Positions 1 to 7,770 of a stretch of DNA of 64,000 nucleotides are shown one piece after another. The position numbers were made by a program, and so were the translations under genes. Each line of letters starts with the position of its first letter. The stretch's first letter is position 1. Location: the NCBI GenBank assembly GCA_010672785.1, contig JAAHFX010000009.1, positions 603,769 through 667,768 of the forward strand. The letters are read 5' to 3'. The stretch is from Sphaerospermopsis sp. SIO1G1 (lineage in GTDB: Bacteria > Cyanobacteriota > Cyanobacteriia > Cyanobacteriales > Nostocaceae). The notes under the pieces are model-generated. The model was not told where the DNA came from. It made no database searches and saw nothing but the letters and a program-made list of their open reading frames with translations.

Positions 1-2900
1 TCTTGCCAATTCGCTAAACCAGGATTGTGAGTTTCTAGTCCTACTTGTACACTAGGCAAATAATTAATTGTGTAATTAACATCTGTTTCCAAATCTACAA
101 ACAAAGTATGTAAAGGTAATTTATTCAAATCTCGATGGGGAATTAAAATTAAGTTTTTAATCCCTTCTAATTCTTGTGTAATTGTGGGAATATTCAGGAT
201 GCCTTGGAGATTTAATAACCTTCCTTCCATATCCATATACCAGGAGTGGCTGAGGGGTTTTTCTGAGTCTTGATTTTGGATATATTCCTGATACTGTAGT
301 TGCCAATCTTCTAACCAATTTTCAAAATTAACTAGGCGTTGTACTGTTTCTGGTAAAATTGCTAAATCTTGTATAGGTGTGAGTAATGATAGCGGTGATG
401 GTGTTTCGTGTTTAATAATGAAAGTATGTAAAGCCACTGGGCTAAGATGCCAATAAATAATGGCTGTTTGGGAATTGAGTAAGTTTTGAATTTCTCCATA
501 TGCAGGAGAGTGAAATTGATCTTGCCAACCAGATAAAATCAATTTTAAACAGGTATTTTTGGATTTTTCAGCAATTTCCCAAGCTTCTACTAAATCACCT
601 GTGTCTACAGCTAAATCAACTCCTAGTTGTTGGAAACCAATAAATTTTAAAGCTAGTTGTTTTTTACTTTGATCGGGAAGAGTATCTTGATTAAGTAATT
701 GTGCTAATAAATATAAACCTTGCTGTTGTAATTCTTGGGCAGTTGATGTGTCTCCTGAGATGATGAATGCTTTGGTTAAAGCTTGCAGCACTTCTAAATG
801 TAGTTCTGTGAAATCCTCAGTTGTGAGGGTTAATAATGCCTGTTGGTAGTGGGATGTGGCTTGTTGCCAAAACTCATGGGGTGAGGGTTGTTTTTTACCA
901 TATTCATAATGGGTATTACCAAGAGCTAAATGCAGTCTTCCCCAACCTTCTGGGTGAGTATCAGGACGCAGATATGTTAAACCTACTTGATAGGTGGCTA
1001 ATTTACCTTCATAACCACGACGGTTCAAGATCGGGTTAGCTGTGGCAATGGGGCTGGGTAAAATCAATGATTCTCTTTCTTCCACTATTTTACCCACTGC
1101 TAAAGCTCTACCTAGCCAGGCTTCCCAATAGTCGAATTTAATTTCTAAAGCACTATCATAGCAAGAAATAGCTTCTGGTAATCTGTCTAAATAAAATAGT
1201 GCTACGGCTTGATTGTACCAAGCAAGATGAAAATCAGGTTTGATGTTAATAGCATTTTGATAAGATTCTATAGACTCTTCCCTACGCCCTAAATTTTCTA
1301 AAGCAATACCTCGGTTATACCAAGCCAAGTAAAAGTCAGACTGAATACTCAGAGCTTTTTCCCATGATGCAATTGCTTCTGACCAACGTTGCAAATTAAA
1401 GAGAACTACACCTAAATCAATTAAAACCTCATGATAGTCTGGTTGAATCTCTAAGGCTTGGTTGTAGGAAGCGATCGCCTCTTCAAACTGTTCTACTATC
1501 CCTAATGCTACACCGCGATAATACCAAGTTTCCTGATCTTCTGGTTGTAAACTCAATGCTTGTTCATAACTAGAAATTGCCTCCCAAACCAACCCTAGTT
1601 TTAACAAGGCTAACCCCCGACTAGACCAAGCTTCTTGGTAATTGGGTTTTAATGTTATGGCCTGGTCAAAAGATGCGATCGCCCCATCCAAGTCTCCTAA
1701 CTCACCCAGAACCGCACCTCGGTTATACCAACCCTTAGCAAAATTGGGTTTTAATTTTAAAGCTTGATCATAAGCAGCGATCGCCTCATCAAACCGTTGT
1801 AAATGTAACAGAGTTAAACCTTGATTAAACCAGTAATTGTAAGCATCAGGTTGCAGTCTGGTAGCTTGTCCATAAAGATTTAAAGCACCTAACAAATCAC
1901 CAGACTTAGCTTGTTGTAGTCCTTGATAGAAATACTGTTGAGCTTGGCTAACTACAGTTAATTGAAAACTAGGACGCTCAAAAACTTGTGATTGTTGGTT
2001 TTGTTCAACATAATGATCACGCAGTGCTAAGTCAGAAGCTAGTTGCTGAACTAAACTGGTGCTTTGTTCCAACCTCACTACCAACTCATCCAGAGTTTGT
2101 GCTACCTGGGGTTCGATTTGGGTTAAGGAGTTGTCTAAAGAGTGCGTCACAGGAGATGGTAGAACCTGTTCTTCTTGTACAGAATCTAAATCTTCCTGTT
2201 GAACAAACTCAAAAATAACAGGTTCAGATGTTTCATCCTCCTCATGATCATGAGTTTGAATATCATCATAATGTCCCCAAATCTCCTCCAAACTGATAGC
2301 TACTGGGGAAATATTGACATGATTTGGTTCAGGTGCTTGTGTTTGCTCCTCATACTCCCACAGTTGTTCACCTAAATCTCTTAACAACTGCTGTCCTGGG
2401 GTATCTGTCACAAACTCTTGACTTTGTGTTTGTTCCTCTTCCTGTTGTCTAGAATTAATCTCTAAATGTTGCTCATGGTTATTATCGGCCAAAAATTCCC
2501 GGCTTAATAGCTGTACACCAATCTCTGATGCTAGTTCACCTACCTTACCTACATTTAATTCACCCAGCTTAATCATCCGCGTTGCAGTTTGATTATTTGG
2601 TGCAGGTGAAGATAATAATTTTTCACCAAATATCAACAACCAATCTATCCAACGATCAACGGTAATTCTCGGTTCCATTCGTTGCAAAAATTTTAGCGCC
2701 CATTCTTGCCCCTTTGCTTGATGTACGCCTTCGAGCAATTCATTAAACAACAGTTCTAAATCAGCATTGGTCAATTCTGGCAGACTGATTTCTACCCCAT
2801 ACCCGCCGATATCGTCAGCATTTTGAGTCCGACGATTTCCAAAGGGGTACTTGAAGAATTTGTTAAACCACTGCAATAGCCACCTGAGCATTTGCCACAT
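1..2900 (-). CDS. TPR-repeat protein with start of a CHAT domain (partial, C-terminus beyond left edge)
   Basis: An open frame runs leftwards from an ATG at 2898-2900, preceded by AGGAG about 15 nt upstream, and is still open at base 1. The N-terminal ~130 residues match the small neighbour encoded at 3107-3724, with shared stretches such as GVHQAKGQ and LGELNVG. An acidic, Gln-rich linker follows, and then at least eight 34-residue TPR units with the usual W-Y-NRG and EAIASY patterns (about 1890-1140). The visible C-terminal part, with LIPHRDLNKLPLHTL near 145-100, looks like the beginning of a CHAT (caspase-HetF-associated) domain. The catalytic His and Cys would lie outside the window. TPR-CHAT proteins are abundant in filamentous cyanobacteria and are usually signalling or protease-like; the role of this one is not known. 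Confidence 0.8.
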   Translation of the reverse strand, partial: MWQMLRWLLQWFNKFFKYPFGNRRTQNADDIGGYGVEISLPELTNADLELLFNELLEGVHQAKGQEWALKFLQRMEPRITVDRWIDWLLIFGEKLLSSPAPNNQTATRMIKLGELNVGKVGELASEIGVQLLSREFLADNNHEQHLEINSRQQEEEQTQSQEFVTDTPGQQLLRDLGEQLWEYEEQTQAPEPNHVNISPVAISLEEIWGHYDDIQTHDHEEDETSEPVIFEFVQQEDLDSVQEEQVLPSPVTHSLDNSLTQIEPQVAQTLDELVVRLEQSTSLVQQLASDLALRDHYVEQNQQSQVFERPSFQLTVVSQAQQYFYQGLQQAKSGDLLGALNLYGQATRLQPDAYNYWFNQGLTLLHLQRFDEAIAAYDQALKLKPNFAKGWYNRGAVLGELGDLDGAIASFDQAITLKPNYQEAWSSRGLALLKLGLVWEAISSYEQALSLQPEDQETWYYRGVALGIVEQFEEAIASYNQALEIQPDYHEVLIDLGVVLFNLQRWSEAIASWEKALSIQSDFYLAWYNRGIALENLGRREESIESYQNAINIKPDFHLAWYNQAVALFYLDRLPEAISCYDSALEIKFDYWEAWLGRALAVGKIVEERESLILPSPIATANPILNRRGYEGKLATYQVGLTYLRPDTHPEGWGRLHLALGNTHYEYGKKQPSPHEFWQQATSHYQQALLTLTTEDFTELHLEVLQALTKAFIISGDTSTAQELQQQGLYLLAQLLNQDTLPDQSKKQLALKFIGFQQLGVDLAVDTGDLVEAWEIAEKSKNTCLKLILSGWQDQFHSPAYGEIQNLLNSQTAIIYWHLSPVALHTFIIKHETPSPLSLLTPIQDLAILPETVQRLVNFENWLEDWQLQYQEYIQNQDSEKPLSHSWYMDMEGRLLNLQGILNIPTITQELEGIKNLILIPHRDLNKLPLHTLFVDLETDVNYTINYLPSVQVGLETHNPGLANWQ

Positions 2901-3106
2901 TCTTGGATTTTCTTTCTCCTAGATTGTAGCTATCGTTGTGTCAAAAAAATCATGAATCACCTAATATATTAGTCAATTAATTAAAAAATGACTACTTATG
3001 GTCAGAAAAGTTACATAAAATCTATCAAGATACATACATTTAGGACGTAAGGGGAAAGAGATCACCAGTTATATCGTCAGTAAATAAGTGAACATAATGT
3101 CACTGA

Positions 3107-3724
3107 CTATTGTGCTTGAGCTTGATTAATCAGTGCTTGAACAATGGCTTGAGGATCATCAGTTTCAATACCAAAATCGTTGACTATCTGCTGACGCAGT
3201 TCTTCATTCTCCTGCAACATAATCAATAATTCATCCCATGTTACAGTTTCATAATCTTCATCAGAAAAATTTTCATAGGCTATAACTGGCTTCCTATCAT
3301 CAGGGCCTTCATATTCCCAAATTGGTTCACTAGGGATACGAGTTAATAATTTCATCCCAATGCTATATGCTGTATCACCAACCTCACCTACATCTAGCTC
3401 ACCTAACTGCACTAATCTAGATGCCAACTCATTGTTAGGAGTGTTAGCTGACAATAATCTGGTCTCAAATTTATTTAACCATTCGACCCAGCGTTGAGTG
3501 CTAACACGATGTTCTATTTTATTTAACCAATTTTGCGCCCAAGCTTGACCTTTAGCTTGATGAACTCCTGCTAAAAGTTCAGTGAATAAAAATTCTAGAT
3601 CCGTATCACTCAAAGGTGGAGCTACTGTGTTGTCAATACTCTGTGTTACTTTTTGACGTTTCTTTTTACTACCAAACAAACCCTGCCACAATTTTTTGAT
3701 CCACTGAATGAAACGCTTAAGCAT
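3107..3724 (-). CDS. Small paralogue of the N-terminal domain of the adjacent TPR-CHAT protein
   Basis: A 205-residue protein starting MLKRFIQWIKKLWQ, a basic amphipathic N-terminus. Its middle (about residues 40-125) parallels the N-terminus of the next gene downstream on the same strand: LEFLFTELLAGVHQAKGQ against LELLFNELLEGVHQAKGQ, then a W..WL motif, PNNE/PNNQ, and LGELDVGEVG against LGELNVGKVG. It has no TPRs and no signal peptide. The C-terminal ~70 residues are acidic and differ from the paralogue. The two genes lie in tandem with a 206-bp gap, which suggests duplication of a domain-sized piece. I do not recognise a named family, so the function is unknown. Confidence 0.75.
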   Translation of the reverse strand: MLKRFIQWIKKLWQGLFGSKKKRQKVTQSIDNTVAPPLSDTDLEFLFTELLAGVHQAKGQAWAQNWLNKIEHRVSTQRWVEWLNKFETRLLSANTPNNELASRLVQLGELDVGEVGDTAYSIGMKLLTRIPSEPIWEYEGPDDRKPVIAYENFSDEDYETVTWDELLIMLQENEELRQQIVNDFGIETDDPQAIVQALINQAQAQ

Positions 3725-3779
3725 TTTGCCACCCTGTTGAGTTTTCCTGATTAAAATTTTAACTATGGTTGGGAAAAAA

Positions 3780-3913
3780 AATCTTGTAGTGAAGGTAAAG
3801 AATATCCAGGAGTTAGGAGAGAGGGAATAGGGAACAGGGAATAGGGAACAGGGAACAGTGAACAGGGAACAGGGAACAGTGAACAGTGATAACTGATAAC
3901 TGATAACTGATAA
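3780..3913. repeat. Low-complexity intergenic repeats (GGGAACA and TAACTGA units)
   Basis: This is repetitive DNA between the 205-residue gene and the MITE: GGGAATAGGGAACAG-type units, then ATAACTG units. Short frames that cross it translate the repeat itself and are not genes. Confidence 0.7.
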
Positions 3914-4089
3914 TTAGGGTTTGCTGGATAAATTTTGAGGAGAGGTAACTCTGAACAAAGGAGCATTACGTAAGCGTAGCTCTCCCGATAGCGTAGCGTG
4001 GCGTTAGCCATAGGGAGCATTACGAATTACGAATTACGAATTACGAATTACGAATTACGAATTACAAATACTGTTTCAGCAAACCCTAA
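3914..4089. mobile_element. MITE-like element, family 1 (complete, 13-bp terminal inverted repeats)
   Basis: The left end TTAGGGTTTGCTG (3914-3926) and the right end CAGCAAACCCTAA (4077-4089) are exact inverted repeats enclosing 176 bp with no gene. The inside holds a GAATTAC heptamer array and the dispersed palindrome-like sequence containing GCGTAGCGTGGCGTTAGCC. The element abuts the pyrR stop codon (4090-4092). Related ends and internal blocks recur at 18366, 19870, 23023, 25972 and 49549. Non-autonomous mobility is inferred from these ends and the dispersal; I could not identify a target-site duplication. Confidence 0.6.
4019..4066. repeat. Heptamer tandem array (GAATTAC)n
   Basis: About seven tandem copies of the 7-bp unit GAATTAC lie inside the family 1 MITE. 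The reverse complement of the same unit, GTAATTC, forms another array at 22882-22957. Such 7-bp long tandemly repeated repeats are typical of heterocystous cyanobacteria. Confidence 0.85.
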
Positions 4090-4650
4090 CTACCCAGATA
4101 CAATGTTGGTAATTAACTCCACTGCATCCCTGTCATCTACATCTTGTAAATAAACTTTGACAATTTCCTCTTTTGAAGTTGGTAATTTTTTACCCACAAA
4201 ATCAGGATGAATAGGTAATTCCCGATGGCCTCTATCCACTAACACAGCTAAACGAATTACTTCTGGCCTACCATACTCATTGACTGCATTTAAAGCCGCA
4301 CGAATTGTCCTTCCTTTAAAAATCACATCATCTACTAAAACTACAGTTTTACTTGTTAAATCAAAGGGTATCTCAGTTTTAGCAGGAGTTCTTAAACCAA
4401 TTTTATATAAATCATCCCGGTAAAAAGTAATATCCAATGCTCCCACAGCTACGTCAATACCTTCTAAATTTTCTATTTGACGTGCTAATAAATTAGCTAA
4501 GGGTACACCTCTGGTATGGATACCTAACAATACCAATTGTGATAAGTCTCTTGTCTTTTCAATAATTTGGCAAGCAATACGGGTAAGAGTGCGACGCAGT
4601 TCTTCTGGTGAAAGAATTTCAACAACTTTAGTAGAAACTTTAGTAGACAT
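4090..4650 (-). CDS. pyrR: PyrR bifunctional pyrimidine regulator / uracil phosphoribosyltransferase
   Basis: This is a type I phosphoribosyltransferase of 186 residues from the ATG at 4648-4650; a TTG nine codons upstream is possible but less likely. The PRPP-binding signature TVVLVDDVIFKGRTIRAAL, the N-terminal LSPEELRRTLTRIACQI and the GIHTRGVPLA loop are diagnostic of PyrR. In Bacillus, PyrR attenuates the pyr operon by binding its leader RNA and has weak uracil phosphoribosyltransferase activity. In cyanobacteria pyrR stands apart from the pyr genes, as it does here, and an attenuation role is unproven. No pyr gene or attenuator is visible nearby. Its 3' end touches a MITE. Confidence 0.93.
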   Translation of the reverse strand: MSTKVSTKVVEILSPEELRRTLTRIACQIIEKTRDLSQLVLLGIHTRGVPLANLLARQIENLEGIDVAVGALDITFYRDDLYKIGLRTPAKTEIPFDLTSKTVVLVDDVIFKGRTIRAALNAVNEYGRPEVIRLAVLVDRGHRELPIHPDFVGKKLPTSKEEIVKVYLQDVDDRDAVELITNIVSG

Positions 4651-4870
4651 AATTTTCAAGGACTGGAGACTGTGCAATAGTGAGAAGCTAAAATCAAAAA
4701 TTACGAATTACGTTAGCGTTCAGCAAGTGTGGAGTTAGCTATAGCTATCCCGGAATATTACATATAGTGATCCGATTTGAGTTATGTTCGCGTAGCGTGG
4801 CGTTAGCCATATTTTTTGTGGAGTCAGGGAACTCTTAACAGGGAACTCTTAATAGGAAAGAATAATTTAC

Positions 4871-4915
4871 GTATATACTGAGTTCTGTTCACCAATCAAA
4901 TAAGAGTCCTATATA
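4871..4915. repeat. Dispersed ~45-bp repeat, copy 1
   Basis: The sequence beginning GTATATACTGAGTTCTGTTC and ending GAGTCCTATAT recurs almost unchanged at 45112-45154. Here it covers the 3' end of cobD, so the repeat supplies the last few codons and the stop of that gene. Confidence 0.6.
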
Positions 4916-5864
4916 TTATTAATGTGCCTAAGCCCAGAAATAATAGGAAAGAATAACGAGTCAATTGCAAAGCTTTATATATGGAACTTGAGCTAATGGG
5001 GTGAATAGCATCTCCTAAAAGCGGCTTATGTTTAGCTACTCCACCATACCAGTTTATTCCTCCCATTTGCACACCTAAAACAGCAGCATAAGCACATTCA
5101 CTCCAACCAGAATTAGGACTAGGATCTTTAACTGCATCCCGGCTACAAACTTGCCAAACATATAAAGGTTTACATGATAAAATAGCCAGTATCATTACAG
5201 TTAAACGACAGGGAAACCAAGTTAAACAATCCTCGAACTTAGCACTAAACCAACCTAAATAAGTATAAGGCTCTGACCGATAACCAACCATAGAATCCAA
5301 GGTACTACTAGCTTTATATGCAAAAGCTAAAGGAACTAATCCTACAGATGGAATTAATGCACCAAGAATTGCATAAAACAAAGGTGCGATGACACCATCA
5401 GTGGCATTTTCTGTGACTGTTTCTAAAACAGCCCGTAAAACCTCTGTTTCTGAAAGATTTTCTGTATCTCTACCCACATAATTGCGTAACATCTGCCGTG
5501 CTAATTCTAATTTTCCCATTGTTAAAGGTTGGAGAACATCAACCGCAGCTTTACGTAAACTATGCAGAGCAAAGCAACTAGCTAAGAGAATACTTTCCAC
5601 CACAATTCCTAACAATGGATGAACCCATTGAGTAGTTTTAACTATTAACCAACTAAATAAACCACTACCGACTATTAAAATTATACCTAGTAAAATACCA
5701 GCTAGACGTTGTACGATGGGACTTTGAAAATACTTGAACACAAATTGACTAAAAGTAGAAATTATCATCCCCATCACCTGGACTGGATGTGGCCAACCCC
5801 AAGGATCTCCAATTAGATAATCTAAAAAAGCAGCAATAATTAGTATATAGATGTCATTGGTCAT
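4896..5864 (-). CDS. cobD: Adenosylcobinamide-phosphate synthase CbiB/CobD
   Basis: A 322-residue polytopic membrane protein, normal length for CbiB/CobD. It opens with the family hallmark AAFLDYLIGDP followed by HPVQVMG. The conserved blocks LETVTENATDGVIAPLFY, YKASSTLDSMVGYR and a DPSPNSGWSE segment are present. It joins the aminopropanol (or its phosphate) arm to adenosylcobyric acid in cobalamin (pseudocobalamin in many cyanobacteria) synthesis at the inner membrane. It stands alone here, with no other cob gene and no cobalamin riboswitch in view. The extreme C-terminus lies in a dispersed repeat (4871-4915), so the last few residues may differ from relatives. Confidence 0.94.
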   Translation of the reverse strand: MTNDIYILIIAAFLDYLIGDPWGWPHPVQVMGMIISTFSQFVFKYFQSPIVQRLAGILLGIILIVGSGLFSWLIVKTTQWVHPLLGIVVESILLASCFALHSLRKAAVDVLQPLTMGKLELARQMLRNYVGRDTENLSETEVLRAVLETVTENATDGVIAPLFYAILGALIPSVGLVPLAFAYKASSTLDSMVGYRSEPYTYLGWFSAKFEDCLTWFPCRLTVMILAILSCKPLYVWQVCSRDAVKDPSPNSGWSECAYAAVLGVQMGGINWYGGVAKHKPLLGDAIHPISSSSIYKALQLTRYSFLLFLGLGTLIIYRTLI

Positions 5865-5900
5865 TGGATATTAGTCATTAGTTAGATTTGGCAGCAAAAA

Positions 5901-6045
5901 GTGACTGGTGACTGGTGATTGGTGATTGGTGATTGGTGATTGGTGATTGGTGATTGGTGATTGGTGATTGGTGATTGGTGATTGGTGATTGGTGACAACT
6001 GAAAACTGAAAACTGAAAACTGATAACTGATAACTGATAACTGTT
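5901..6045. repeat. Double heptamer array (TGATTGG)n followed by (AACTGAA/T)n
   Basis: About 13 tandem TGATTGG/TGACTGG heptamers (5901-5996) run straight into about seven AACTGAA/AACTGAT heptamers (5996-6045) between cobD and the Rrf2 gene. The same first unit forms arrays at 45353-45450 (reverse orientation) and 52949-53032. There are no spacers, so it is not a CRISPR array. Confidence 0.9.
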
Positions 6046-6058
6046 ACCTGACAATAAA

Positions 6059-6502
6059 CTAGACTACAAAACTTGCTTCTTCTCCTAGAGAAGCTTGCCA
6101 ACTCCTAGCATCATAGTAAAGATCAGCAAGAGTAATACTGTACAAAGCTTCTTTCAATTTTTGGTTAAGTCTTTGCCATAGGGTAAATGTTACCCAGTCT
6201 TCAGCTTGTGTAGGTGTTTGACTGTTGAGAGGTATTTTGGTGAAATCTTCTCCCACCGCCTCTAAAATTTGCCCAATAGAAATTATTTCTGGTTTTCTTG
6301 CTAATTGATAGCCTCCTGAACTACCACGAATTGAGTTTACCAAACCAGCACGACGCATTTCTATCAGTAACTTCTCTAAAAAAGGAGCAGGAATATCTTG
6401 ACGCTGGGCTATCACTCTTACCGATGCAGGACCATATTTTGGTTGTAAACTCAAATCTAGTAAAGCCTTCACACTATAGTGTCCTCTCGTTGTTAGTTTC
6501 AT
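6059..6502 (-). CDS. Rrf2-family transcriptional regulator, cysteine-free
   Basis: 147 residues with the full Rrf2 winged-helix signature: MKLTTRGHYSVKALLDLS at the start, then IPAPFLEKLLIEMRRAGLVNSIRGSSGGYQLAR. Rrf2 proteins such as IscR and NsrR sense Fe-S status or NO through a three-Cys [2Fe-2S] site near residues 90-105. This protein has no cysteine at all, so it cannot bind a cluster that way and either senses something else or acts constitutively. Its start at 6502 is separated by 360 bp from the divergent cyAbrB gene. Confidence 0.88.
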   Translation of the reverse strand: MKLTTRGHYSVKALLDLSLQPKYGPASVRVIAQRQDIPAPFLEKLLIEMRRAGLVNSIRGSSGGYQLARKPEIISIGQILEAVGEDFTKIPLNSQTPTQAEDWVTFTLWQRLNQKLKEALYSITLADLYYDARSWQASLGEEASFVV

Positions 6503-6862
6503 TGTTCAGGGAATAGGAAACAGAAAATAAAAAATCAAGAATAGGGAATCGGGGAAATAATTCGCCCTACTATATAACCATCCTTAGTCAGTCAAGCAAA
6601 TTTTGAAGGCACTTTAAAAAACTTAAATAAATGTAGTTTATCAGTAATTTACAAATTATATCCATAGCTATCGTGGAATATCTGAATTTTTTTGAGCAAA
6701 AAACTTGACAAGACCGATAATTGTGCAACAATTTTGATTGGAAGTGTTATATACTTGGCAAAGCTGAGATAAAAAAATAAAGGAAGTCTTTCCTATTAAC
6801 TCAGTATCAGTTAGAATTAATTCGATTCAACCACTTCAAAAATTAAATTTCGACCTAAGTTG
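6503..6862. other. Divergent intergenic region between the Rrf2 and cyAbrB genes
   Basis: 360 bp of AT-rich DNA (above about 70 percent by eye) with no gene. It must hold the promoters of both divergent regulators. A TTGACA hexamer lies at 6705-6710 and TATATA at 6748-6753, but their spacing is too long for one promoter, so I do not assign one. Confidence 0.5.
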
Positions 6863-7279
6863 ATGGCTAAACAGAACAAAATTAAACCCCTCGTTGGCGA
6901 AGAACTGCTCACCAAAGTTAAGGAGCTAGAACACGAAAGTAAAGAAGAAAAAGCTAGACAGTGCGGCTACTATACTACTACTAAAAATGGTGTAGAGCGC
7001 GTTAATATGATGAAATTCTTAAATGCCTTGATTGATGCTGAAGGCATTGAATTGGACAGTTCATCAGGTGTAAATGGTCGTGGTGGACGTAGTGCCAGCT
7101 ATAGAATTAGTGTCCAGTCGAATAATAACTTGCTCATAGGTTCAGCGTACACAAAACAAATGAATCTGAAGCCTGGAGATGAATTTGAAATCTCTTTAGG
7201 GAAAAAACATATTCGACTACGTCAAGTAGATGGTGAAAACAAAGAAGAAGGAGCAGAAGCAGAAGACACAGAAGAATAG
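6863..7279 (+). CDS. cyAbrB-family (AbrB-like) DNA-binding regulator
   Basis: 138 residues from the ATG at 6863 (MAKQNKIKPLVGEELL), the conserved N-terminus of cyanobacterial AbrB-like proteins; an in-frame TTG one codon upstream is not needed. The signature CGYYT around residue 38 and the C-terminal swapped-hairpin-type DNA-binding segment (YTKQMNLKPGDEFEISLGKKHIRL) are present, followed by an acidic tail. All cyanobacteria carry such regulators, which act on nitrogen and carbon balance, hydrogenase expression and, in Anabaena, heterocyst genes and sodB. Whether this is the CalA or CalB orthologue I cannot tell from memory. Confidence 0.9.
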   Translation: MAKQNKIKPLVGEELLTKVKELEHESKEEKARQCGYYTTTKNGVERVNMMKFLNALIDAEGIELDSSSGVNGRGGRSASYRISVQSNNNLLIGSAYTKQMNLKPGDEFEISLGKKHIRLRQVDGENKEEGAEAEDTEE

Positions 7280-7770
7280 TTAGGATTGAATGTGCAGAGC
7301 GTGCCATTAGGCATAAAATTGCTGCGGTGAAGATAGGTGACAGGTAATAATTTCAGTTAGTTGTCATAGTTCTATGTCAGACAAACTTGCAAAGTTGAGG
7401 AGAATGTTGGAAAAGTTTTTGGAAGTAAAAATTTTCCACACATTCTCCTATACAAGCATATGTTTCTGCTGGTTGGCATCTACCTGAAAATCACCTAAAT
7501 TAAGTGGCAATTCTAATTCTTCCCAATCTGATGTCTGGAAAAACTATAAATATTTTTAAATATAAATACATCAACCATACTGAGATTCTCAATAATCGAG
7601 AAATCAGGTAGAATGGCAAAATGTCAACATCAGCCCATTATTTAAAGATAACTAGATATAACTATCAATCTTACAGTTCCACTCTGAAAGCGATCGCACT
7701 AAAAGATCGGTTTGAGCAGGGAAAAATCGAGTTAAAAATTAAGTAAGCTGAAACAACGGGGAAATAAACA
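7280..7770. other. Intergenic region upstream of lpdA
   Basis: 491 bp with no recognised gene. A 41-codon frame at 7621-7746 (starting MSTSAHYLKI, containing a HIP1-like GCGATCGC in its body) has no clear ribosome-binding site or known homologue and is not called. No RNA gene was recognised. Confidence 0.5.

Noticed and set aside
3763..4020. 85-codon minus-strand frame
   Set aside because: It crosses GGGAACA repeats and the MITE; there is no coding signal.
5901..5996. Possible CRISPR array
   Set aside because: The units are 7 bp, continuous, and have no spacers. The same holds for 45353-45450 and 52949-53032.
5871..6101. 76-codon minus-strand frame ending in repeated SPITNHQ units
   Set aside because: It is a direct translation of the heptamer array.
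6705..6753. TTGACA and TATATA as a promoter for cyAbrB
   Set aside because: The spacing is 37 bp, far from the 16-18 bp expected.
7621..7746. 41-codon frame MSTSAHYLKI... before lpdA
   Set aside because: No ribosome-binding site and no recognised relative; kept only as a note.
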